Of a DNA stretch of 6,098 nucleotides, positions 1 through 6,098 are shown one piece after another. How positions within the stretch are numbered: position 1 is the stretch's first letter; every line of letters begins with the position of its first letter. The stretch comes from DASVLX01 sp036384655 (lineage in GTDB: Bacteria; Actinomycetota; Actinomycetes; Mycobacteriales; Pseudonocardiaceae). A program made the translations under genes and the position numbers. Under the pieces are notes generated by a model. The model saw only the letters and a list, made by a program, of their open reading frames with translations. It was not told the DNA's origin and did no database searches. The stretch lies in the NCBI GenBank assembly GCA_036384655.1, contig DASVLX010000015.1:1-6098 (forward strand), written 5' to 3'.

Positions 1-2469
1 GGAGGACAGGCCGAGGGGGGCGCTGCCGACGACCTTCAGGGTCTTGGCGTCGATGGCGTCGATCGTGCTGGCAGCGTTGGTACTGACCCAGATGGTGTCC
101 GCGGTGGCGGTGATGCCGGTGGGCACGTGGTGCACCGGCACGGTCGCCGTGATCCGATTGTTGGCCGCGTCGAGCACGCTGACGACGTCGGCGCTGGAGC
201 TGGTCACGTAAACCTGGGCGCCGTTCGGGCTGACCGCGACCTGCCACGGCATCGCGGCGACCGGGACCTGGGCGAGCACCCGGAAAGCCTTGGTGTCGAG
301 CACCGACAGGGTGTTCTGCCAGGTGTTGACGACGTAGATCCGGCTGCCGTCCGGGTGCGCGGCCACCCCGTTGGCGCGGCCCTGACCGGCCACCCGTTGC
401 CCGACCGCGCCGCTACCCGCGTCTACAACGGACAGACCGTCGTAGCAGGTGACGTACAGCGTTCGGCCGTCCGGGCTGGTGGCGATCGAATGCGGCGCGA
501 GCCCGATGTTCTGCCAGGTCGCGGCGACCTTGTCGCTTCCCGAGTCGATCACCGACAGGCTCTGCGAACCGCCGGGGCCGGTGTCCGGACCGGTGTTGGC
601 GACGTAGACGTTGCGGCCGTCCGGCGAGGTCGCGATGCCGTGTGGGAACAGCCCGACCGTGATGCTGCCGGTGATCTTTCCGGTGCCGGTGTTGAACACC
701 GACACGTCGCTGGCGCCCGAGTTGCTGACATAGAGCTTGCCGCCGGCGGCCCTGGTGATCCCGTACGGGTTGGTGCCGGCGTCGATGCTGGCCACTAGCT
801 TGTGACTGGCGGGGTCGACCACGACGATCGAGTAGCTGACGATGGTGGCCGCGTAGACATGTGTGCCGGTGGTTGGGCCGGCGTCCGCCACGGCGTCCTG
901 CAGACCGGGGAAGTTGGTGCCGCCGGTGCCCTGCGGGAAGTCGCCGCGCGCGGTGGTGGCGTTCTCCACCACGCGGCTGCGCCCGTAGAAGCGGGCACCG
1001 GGCAGCGCCCCGGTCGTGGCGTCCGAGACGGCCGCCGGTGCGGCCGCAGCACTGGCCGCGGCCACGGTTTCCTGGTGTGGTGGCGTCTGGTCGGCGCCCG
1101 GGAAGGTGGCCTTCGGCAGCGTGGCGACCTCGTGTTCGGCCTGCCAGACCTCGGGCTTGGTGGCCGGCAGGGCCGGGAACGGCCGGCTGACCGGGAACCC
1201 GAGCGCAGAGGTCAGGTCACCGAAGGTCTGCCGCCGCCAGTCGGTGATGTTGGTCTCGCGGACGCCGGTGATCCGTTCCAGCAGCCGCAGCACCGAGGTG
1301 TGGTCGAACGGTTCGCTGGCCACGAACCCGCCCTGGGTCCACGGCGAGACGATGATGCACGGCACCCGGATGCCGCCACCGATGGGCAGCCCGTCGACAT
1401 ACTCGTCGGGGGTGCCGGGCGGCGCCGTCGGCGGGATCACGTGGTCGAACAGGCCGTCGTTCTCGTCGTAGTTGATGACGAACACGGTCTTGCGCCACAC
1501 GTCCGGGTTGGCGGCGACGGCATCCAGCCGCTGCGCCAGGAAGTCCGCGCCGGTCGCCGGCAGGTAGTCGGGGTGCTCGCACTGCGGCGAGGTCGGGATG
1601 ATCCAGGAGACCGTGGGCAGCCGGTCGTGCAGCGCGTCATAGGCGAACCGGTCGGCCGGCGCGATGGTCAGGCCGTGGTCATAGTGCGGGTCCCCAACCG
1701 AAGCGTCCTGATAGGACTGGAAGAACTCCAGCGGGTTGCAGCCATAGTCGTCCTCCTCCTGGTACACGTGCCAGGAGATGCCCGCCTTGGTGAGCCGTTC
1801 CGGGTAGGTGGTCCAGCGATACGGCGATGGCACGACATTGCTGGTGATCGGGCCGCCGTTCTTTCCGCTGGGGTCGATCGTGCCGGTGAACAGGTACAGC
1901 CGGTTCGGCCAGGTCGGGCCGAGCACCGAGCAGTGGTAGTTGTCGCAGATCGTGAATGCCTCGGCGAGCGCGAAGTGAAACGGGATGTCGGCCCGCTCGT
2001 AGTAGCCCATCGTGTAGGGGCCGTGGGCCTCGCCGTCCGCCTTGCGGTGCGCCGGCAGCCAGTTGTCCATCTTGCCGCCGTTCCACGATGCGTGTTGCAC
2101 GCTCCACGCGTGGCTGGTCGACGGGATGGCCTGTGAGCTGGTGCTCTTGGTGTCGAGGTGGAACGGCAGCAGGTAGCCGTCCGGGTTCTTGGCGTCGGGC
2201 TGGTAGAAGATCGACCGGCCGGTGGACAGGGTCGCGGCGGTCGGGTCGTCGAAGCCGCGTACCCCGCGCATGGTGCCGAAGTAGTGGTCGAAGGAGCGGT
2301 TCTCCTGCATGAGGATCACCACATGCTTGATCTCGTCCAGCGAGCCGGGATTCCGCACCGGTTGCGAGATCACCCGCCGCAGGTTCGCCGGCAGCAGCGA
2401 GACCGCCGCCGAATAGCCCGCCGCTCCCAGTGCCGAACCGAGCAGACTTCGTCGCGAGAACTCCACCAT
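1..2469 (-). CDS. Tat-exported phospholipase C/phosphatase-type phosphoesterase with C-terminal YVTN beta-propeller (3' end outside window)
   Basis: Predicted extracytoplasmic phosphoesterase of the phospholipase C/acid phosphatase superfamily (PF04185), hydrolysing phospholipid or other phosphate esters; the substrate cannot be read from sequence. All 823 visible codons are open. ATG at 2467-2469 is chosen because no ATG, GTG or TTG lies between it and the in-frame stop at 2509-2511, and because a twin-arginine signal follows at once (SRRSLLG, residues 5-11, then a hydrophobic stretch to about 27). The catalytic domain spans about 44-425: LMQENRSFDHYFGT (53-66, metal-binding E56/N57), WNGGKMDNWLPA (129-140), TMGYYERADIP (153-163), GPTWPNRLY (184-192, T186 the likely nucleophile), EHP (298-300), NYDENDGLFDH (333-343), RVPCIIVSPW (368-377) and FDHTS (388-392). 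These blocks closely resemble mycobacterial PlcA as I recall it. An Ala/Pro-rich linker (about 440-535) leads to propeller repeats from about 537: YVSN, YVAN, YVTC, YVVN, YVTS and IWVS at 580, 622, 672, 712, 754 and 793, with PDG/PNG turns. Mycobacterial PlcA is near 510 residues and lacks this propeller. Few residues are probably missing, as the seventh blade has begun. Family is sure; substrate is not. Confidence 0.94.
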   Translation of the reverse strand, partial: MVEFSRRSLLGSALGAAGYSAAVSLLPANLRRVISQPVRNPGSLDEIKHVVILMQENRSFDHYFGTMRGVRGFDDPTAATLSTGRSIFYQPDAKNPDGYLLPFHLDTKSTSSQAIPSTSHAWSVQHASWNGGKMDNWLPAHRKADGEAHGPYTMGYYERADIPFHFALAEAFTICDNYHCSVLGPTWPNRLYLFTGTIDPSGKNGGPITSNVVPSPYRWTTYPERLTKAGISWHVYQEEDDYGCNPLEFFQSYQDASVGDPHYDHGLTIAPADRFAYDALHDRLPTVSWIIPTSPQCEHPDYLPATGADFLAQRLDAVAANPDVWRKTVFVINYDENDGLFDHVIPPTAPPGTPDEYVDGLPIGGGIRVPCIIVSPWTQGGFVASEPFDHTSVLRLLERITGVRETNITDWRRQTFGDLTSALGFPVSRPFPALPATKPEVWQAEHEVATLPKATFPGADQTPPHQETVAAASAAAAPAAVSDATTGALPGARFYGRSRVVENATTARGDFPQGTGGTNFPGLQDAVADAGPTTGTHVYAATIVSYSIVVVDPASHKLVASIDAGTNPYGITRAAGGKLYVSNSGASDVSVFNTGTGKITGSITVGLFPHGIATSPDGRNVYVANTGPDTGPGGSQSLSVIDSGSDKVAATWQNIGLAPHSIATSPDGRTLYVTCYDGLSVVDAGSGAVGQRVAGQGRANGVAAHPDGSRIYVVNTWQNTLSVLDTKAFRVLAQVPVAAMPWQVAVSPNGAQVYVTSSSADVVSVLDAANNRITATVPVHHVPTGITATADTIWVSTNAASTIDAIDAKTLKVVGSAPLGLSS

Positions 2470-2479
2470 GAGCCGTACA

Positions 2480-2487
2480 CCCCCACC
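2480..2487 (-). promoter_or_regulatory. Weak Shine-Dalgarno-like sequence for the phosphoesterase
   Basis: On the minus strand GGTGGGGG lies 10 bases before the ATG at 2469. It is purine-rich but matches the anti-Shine-Dalgarno core (GGAGG) imperfectly, and the spacing is at the long end of normal. It supports the chosen start mainly because there is no competing start codon upstream in frame. Confidence 0.35.
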
Positions 2488-2531
2488 GGGACGATGATCG
2501 GAACCGGTTCAGGAGACACCAGATCGCCCGG
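2486..2531 (-). other. Bulged inverted repeat in the phosphoesterase leader, enclosing a 10-base palindrome
   Basis: The plus-strand arms are CCGGG-a-CGAT (2486-2495) and ATCGCCCGG (2523-2531). They pair over nine bases with one unpaired base at 2491. The 27-base loop contains the perfect palindrome GAACCGGTTC (2501-2510); CGAT-g-ATCG (2492-2500) is a second small dyad overlapping one arm. In the minus-strand transcript the 3' arm runs directly into the weak Shine-Dalgarno sequence. It could be leader RNA structure or a protein-binding site. It is a poor match to an intrinsic terminator for cobN because no T tract follows on the minus strand. GC-rich DNA makes such pairings common by chance. 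Confidence 0.35.
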
Positions 2532-2539
2532 CGCGCACA

Positions 2540-2570
2540 ACCAAACATCAGGTGAACGCTCACAGTTAAC
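2540..2570 (-). promoter_or_regulatory. Candidate Pho-box-like (PhoP/RegX3) repeat array upstream of the phosphoesterase
   Basis: On the minus strand the heptamer GTTCACC (2551-2557) equals the repeat unit described for PhoP boxes in Streptomyces. Exactly 11 bases downstream is the degenerate unit GTTTGGT (2540-2546; 3 of 7 match). Thirteen bases upstream is GTTAACT (2564-2570; 5 of 7), which breaks the canonical 11-base spacing. The strong unit begins 88 bases before the ATG, a plausible place for an activator site. Family knowledge makes phosphate control of an exported phosphatase or phospholipase reasonable. Only one unit is perfect, so this is tentative. The same bases also form an imperfect dyad, GTGAGCGTTCAC (2552-2563). 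Confidence 0.35.
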
Positions 2571-2576
2571 GAATGA

Positions 2577-5500
2577 TCACTCTTCGAGATCACCTTCCAG
2601 GTCCAGGTAGACGGCCCGGAGCTGGTCGAGGGTGTCCTGGTCGGGTTTCTCCCACAGGCCACGGTCGGCGGCCTCCAGCAGCCGCTCGGTGATGCCACGC
2701 AACGCCCACGGATTCGACTGGCGCAGGAATTGTTGGACGTTCTCGTCGAACACGTACGACTCGGCGAGCTTCGCGTACATCCAGTCGTCCACCACGCCGG
2801 CGGTGGCGTCGAAGCCGAACAGGTAATCGACGGTGGCGGCCAGCTCGAACGCGCCCTTGTAGCCGTGCCGCTGCATCGCCGCGATCCACCGAGGGTTGAC
2901 CACCCGGGCCCGGAACACCCGGTGAGTCTCCTCGCCGAGGGTGCGGGTGCGCACCGCGTGCGGCACCGCCGAATCGCCGACGTAGGCGGCCGGGCTGGAC
3001 CCGGTCAGCGCGCGCACCATCGCGACCATGCCGCCGTGGTACTGGAAGTAGTCGTCGGAGTCGGCGATGTCGTGCTCGCGCGTGTCGACGTTCTTGGCGG
3101 CCACCTGGATGCGCCGGAACGCGGTCGCCATGTCGTCACGGGCCTGCCGGCCGTCCAGGCCACGGCCGTAGGCGTAGCCACCCCAGGTGGCGTAGACCTC
3201 GGCGAGGTCGCGGTCGTCACGCCAGTTCCGCGCGTCGATCAGCGGCAGCAGGCCGGCCCCGTAGGCGCCGGGCTTGGAGCCGAACACTCGGGTGGTGGCG
3301 CGCCGCGCGTCGCCGTGTTCCGCGAGGTCGGCGCGGTAGTGCGCGGCGACATAGTTGTCCTCGTCCGGCTCGTCCAGCACGGCGACCGCGCGCACCGCGT
3401 CGTCCAGCAGCGCCACCACGTGCGGAAAGGCATCCCGGAAGAACCCGGAGATGCGGATCACCACGTCGATGCGCGGCCGGCCGAGTTCGTCGAGCGGCAC
3501 GATCTCGAATCCGGTGACCCGGCGGGATGCCGCGTCCCAGGTCGGCCGGCAACCCAGCAGCCACAGCAGTTCCGCGATGTCGTCGCCCTGGGTGCGCATC
3601 GCGGACGTGCCCCACACCGTCAGGCCGACGCTGCGCGGCCACTCGCCGGTGTCGGCGCGATGCCGGGCCAGCAGCGAGTCGGCCAGCGCCGAGCCGACGT
3701 CGAAGGAGTTGCGGCTGGGGATGGCCTTCGGGTCGACCGAGTAGAAGTTGCGGCCGGTGGGCAGCACGGACACCAGCCCGCGGGTGGGCGAGCCGGACGG
3801 GCCTGGCGGCACGAAGCCGCCGGACAGCGCGTGCAGCACATGCTTGATCTCGTCGGTGGTGCGGGACAGCCGGGGCACCACCTCGACGCAGCCGAACCGC
3901 AGCACGGCCACCACGTCCGGCACTGGCTCGCCCAACACCTCGGTCACCACGGCAGGCACCCGGTCCGGTTCCCAGCCGAGCTCGGCGATCCGCAGCGCCA
4001 ACCGGCGGGCCAACGACTCCAGCAGGTCGATCAGGTCGGCGCCGGTGTGCGCCGGCCCGTCCACCAGCCCGGTCAACGCCTCCGGCGCGGTCACTGGCGC
4101 ACCGGGCTCGGCCAGCAGTTCCTGCTCGTCCAGTCCAACGTGGACGGCGAGCGCGGCACGCAGGCCGGGCAGCGCGCCGACCGTGCCACCGAACACCTGC
4201 CGGGCGCGCAGCACCGCCAGCACGTCGTTGACCAGTTCCTCGCCCTCCGGCGCGCGGCCGAGAATGTGCAGGCCGTCCCGGATCTGCACGTCCTTGATCT
4301 CGCAGAGATAGCCGTCCAGGTGCAGCACGAAATCGTCGAACTCGTCGGCGGACGGCTGGTTGTCGGCGTGCAGGTCGTGGTGCAGCGACGCGGCCGTCAC
4401 CAGCTCCCACACCTGCGCCCGCACGGTGGGCAGCTTCTCCGGGTCCAGCGCGGCGACGGTGGCGTACTCGTCCAGCAACTGCTCCAGTTTGGCCAGGTCA
4501 CCGTAGGTGTCGGCGCGGGCCATCGGTGGGATCAGATGGTCCACCACGACGGCGTGGCCGCGCCGCTTCGACTGGGTGCCCTCGCCGGGATCGTTGACGA
4601 TGAACGGGTAGATCAGCGGAATGTCGCCGAGCACCGCGTCGGGCGCGCAGGCCGCGGACAGCCCGAGTCCCTTGCCTGGCAACCATTCCAGCGTGCCGTG
4701 CTTGCCGAGGTGGATGATCGCGTCGACGCCGAACTCGTCGGCCAGCCAGTGGTAGGCGGCCATGTACTGGTGGCTGGGCGGCAGCTCCGGGTCGTGGTAG
4801 ATGGCGATGGGATTCTCGCCGAAGCCGCGTGGCGGCTGGATCATCAGTACCACGTTGCCGAACCGCAGCGCGGCGACGTAGATCTCGTCATCCTCGCTGA
4901 CGTAGAGCTGGCCGGGCGGCGTGCCCCAGTGTTCGGTCATCGAGTCGCGCAGCTCGGCCGGCAGTTGCTCGAACCACCGCCGGTAGCGGGCGGCCGGCAC
5001 CCGGATCTCGGCCTGCGCCATCTGGTCCTCGGTGAGCCATTCCACGTCGTGGCCGCCGGCCGCGATCAACCGGTGCACCAGCGCATCACCATCCACGGTG
5101 GATGGATCGAGGTCACCGAGCGAGTAGCCGGCGTCCCGCATCGCGGCGAGCAGTTTCACCGCCGAGGCCGGGGTGTCCAGGCCGACGGCGTTGCCCACCC
5201 GGGAATGCTTGGTGGGATACGAGGACAGCACGATCGCGAGTTTCTTGTCGGCGTTGCGCCGGTGCCGCAACCGCGCCAGCCGCGTCGCGATGCCGGCCAC
5301 CCGCGCCGAGCGTTCCGGATCGGCCACGTAGACCGGTATGCCGTCCGGGCCGTTCTCCTTGAACGAGAACGGCACCCCGATCAACCGGCCGTCGAACTCC
5401 GGGATGGCGACCTGCATGGCGGCGTCCATCGGGGACAGCGCCGCGTGGGAGTCCACCCAGTCGGCGCGGCCGACGGTGAGCACCAGGCCCTGCACCACCG

Positions 5501-6098
5501 GCACGTCCAGTTCGGCGAGCACGCCAACGTCCCAGGCGTCCTCGGCCTGGCCAGCGCCGGCCTTCGCGGCTACCGCTCCCCCGGCGGCCAGCACGGTGGC
5601 CACCACCGCGTCGCAGTGGCGGAGCAGGTCGACGAGCCCGGCGGACTGTTCGGAGTCCAGGCCGCGCAGCGAACCGCAGAACACCGGCAGCGGGTTGGCG
5701 CCGGCGGCGCGGATCGCGTCGGCGAGCGAGTCCACGAACGCGGTGTTGCCAGCCAGCTCATGCGCGCGGTAGAAGACGATGCCCACCGTCGGCTTGCCGG
5801 GGTCGTCAATCTCGGCCCGCGCGTGTACGCCGAACGAGGGCATCCGGTGCGGTGCGGCGAATCCCTCGCCGGTCAGCAGCACCGTGTCGGACAGGAAGGC
5901 TGCCAGTTCGCGCAGGTTCTCCGGACCGCCCTCGACCAGGTACTCCAGCGTCTGTGCGGCGATCCGGGCGGGCACCGTGGAGGCGGCCATCAGCTCGGCG
6001 TCGGGGCTGGCCTCGCCGCCGAGGCAGACGGTCGGCACGCCCGAACCGAGCACCGCCGCGAGGCCCTCGGGCCACGCCCGCCGGCCGCCGAGCAGCCG
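2577..6098 (-). CDS. cobN: Cobaltochelatase subunit CobN (5' end outside window)
   Basis: Largest subunit of the ATP-dependent cobaltochelatase. It binds hydrogenobyrinic acid a,c-diamide and, with an AAA+ partner pair (CobS/CobT or ChlI/ChlD-like), inserts Co2+ in the cytoplasmic aerobic cobalamin pathway. It is homologous to the magnesium chelatase H subunit (PF02514). The frame is open from the window edge to TGA at 2577-2579: 1,173 residues visible. Numbering from the first visible codon, signatures are HLGKHGTLEWLPGK (463-476), then NDPGEGTQSKRR, HLIPPMARADTYGD and CEIKDVQIRDGLHILG; LPTGRNFYSVDPKA (779-792); WGTSAMRT (829-836); ISGFFRDAFPHV; and DSDDYFQYHGGM (1013-1024). The GTG at 6051-6053 is not the start: the residues before it (RLLGGRRAWPEGLAA) align with the mycobacterial CobN N-terminus, leaving about 50 residues beyond the edge and a full length near 1,220, normal for the family. 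No frameshift or lost signature was seen. The gene ends 107 bases before the phosphoesterase start, on the same strand. Upstream control, such as a B12 riboswitch, would lie outside the window. Confidence 0.98.
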   Translation of the reverse strand, partial: RLLGGRRAWPEGLAAVLGSGVPTVCLGGEASPDAELMAASTVPARIAAQTLEYLVEGGPENLRELAAFLSDTVLLTGEGFAAPHRMPSFGVHARAEIDDPGKPTVGIVFYRAHELAGNTAFVDSLADAIRAAGANPLPVFCGSLRGLDSEQSAGLVDLLRHCDAVVATVLAAGGAVAAKAGAGQAEDAWDVGVLAELDVPVVQGLVLTVGRADWVDSHAALSPMDAAMQVAIPEFDGRLIGVPFSFKENGPDGIPVYVADPERSARVAGIATRLARLRHRRNADKKLAIVLSSYPTKHSRVGNAVGLDTPASAVKLLAAMRDAGYSLGDLDPSTVDGDALVHRLIAAGGHDVEWLTEDQMAQAEIRVPAARYRRWFEQLPAELRDSMTEHWGTPPGQLYVSEDDEIYVAALRFGNVVLMIQPPRGFGENPIAIYHDPELPPSHQYMAAYHWLADEFGVDAIIHLGKHGTLEWLPGKGLGLSAACAPDAVLGDIPLIYPFIVNDPGEGTQSKRRGHAVVVDHLIPPMARADTYGDLAKLEQLLDEYATVAALDPEKLPTVRAQVWELVTAASLHHDLHADNQPSADEFDDFVLHLDGYLCEIKDVQIRDGLHILGRAPEGEELVNDVLAVLRARQVFGGTVGALPGLRAALAVHVGLDEQELLAEPGAPVTAPEALTGLVDGPAHTGADLIDLLESLARRLALRIAELGWEPDRVPAVVTEVLGEPVPDVVAVLRFGCVEVVPRLSRTTDEIKHVLHALSGGFVPPGPSGSPTRGLVSVLPTGRNFYSVDPKAIPSRNSFDVGSALADSLLARHRADTGEWPRSVGLTVWGTSAMRTQGDDIAELLWLLGCRPTWDAASRRVTGFEIVPLDELGRPRIDVVIRISGFFRDAFPHVVALLDDAVRAVAVLDEPDEDNYVAAHYRADLAEHGDARRATTRVFGSKPGAYGAGLLPLIDARNWRDDRDLAEVYATWGGYAYGRGLDGRQARDDMATAFRRIQVAAKNVDTREHDIADSDDYFQYHGGMVAMVRALTGSSPAAYVGDSAVPHAVRTRTLGEETHRVFRARVVNPRWIAAMQRHGYKGAFELAATVDYLFGFDATAGVVDDWMYAKLAESYVFDENVQQFLRQSNPWALRGITERLLEAADRGLWEKPDQDTLDQLRAVYLDLEGDLEE

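Noticed and set aside
127..798. Plus-strand open frame of 223 codons
   Set aside because: It lies wholly opposite the propeller repeats, its composition is biased (Arg, Gly, Val, Asp), and it shows no motif.
802..2136. Long plus-strand open frame (444 codons) antisense to the phosphoesterase
   Set aside because: Its product is Arg/Gly/Val-rich with no recognisable motif, and the opposite strand encodes a clear catalytic domain in the same interval. Long antisense frames are expected in DNA this rich in GC.
2552..2563. CRP/FNR-like dyad (TGTGA...TCAC)
   Set aside because: The half-sites are four bases apart rather than six and the second half-site ends in C. The sequence is better described as part of the GTTCACC repeat region.
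2470..2576. Cobalamin riboswitch or intrinsic terminator in the gap
   Set aside because: The gap is too short for a cobalamin riboswitch and I see no B12-box-like sequence. The only strong inverted repeat is not followed by a T tract on the minus strand.
1679..2698. Minus-strand open frame of 339 codons bridging the gap between cobN and the phosphoesterase
   Set aside because: It overlaps the cobN 3' end and the phosphoesterase 5' end in another frame. The phosphoesterase motifs, including the Tat signal, are read in a different frame, so this is a shadow.
3217..4410. Minus-strand open frame of 397 codons inside cobN
   Set aside because: It is an out-of-frame shadow of CobN, rich in Arg, Ala and Gly, with no family signature.

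Overview
The window looks like chromosome of a high-GC actinomycete. The GC content is high throughout, both proteins resemble mycobacterial and other actinobacterial homologues, and one carries a Tat export signal. A Mycobacteriales or Pseudonocardiales genome is a reasonable guess, but the sequence alone does not fix the genus. Both genes lie on the minus strand, and each runs off one edge of the window.

Right part (2577-6098): about 96% of cobN, the large subunit of the aerobic cobaltochelatase. It inserts Co2+ into hydrogenobyrinic acid a,c-diamide during cobalamin (B12) synthesis. The N-terminal 50 or so residues and the start codon lie beyond position 6098. The reading frame is intact and the family signatures are all present.

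Middle (2470-2576): a 107-base gap between the cobN stop and the next start. It holds a GTTCACC heptamer inside a possible Pho-box-like array, a long bulged inverted repeat, a perfect 10-base palindrome and a weak purine-rich ribosome binding site. I see no convincing -10 box and no hairpin followed by a T tract.

Left part (1-2469): a gene open across all 823 codons visible, with its 3' end beyond position 1. It encodes a predicted Tat-exported phospholipase C/acid phosphatase-type phosphoesterase (PlcA/AcpA superfamily) joined through an Ala/Pro-rich linker to a C-terminal YVTN/YncE-like beta-propeller. Together the two genes cover nearly the whole window.

The genes have no obvious metabolic link: CobN acts in the cytoplasm in cofactor synthesis, while the phosphoesterase is predicted to act outside the membrane, probably in phosphate or lipid scavenging. 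The gap suggests the phosphoesterase can be transcribed on its own, possibly under phosphate control, although read-through from cobN cannot be excluded. There are no RNA genes, mobile elements or CRISPR arrays. I found no clearly new multi-gene system. The best leads are the phosphoesterase-propeller fusion and the candidate phosphate-response site in front of it.
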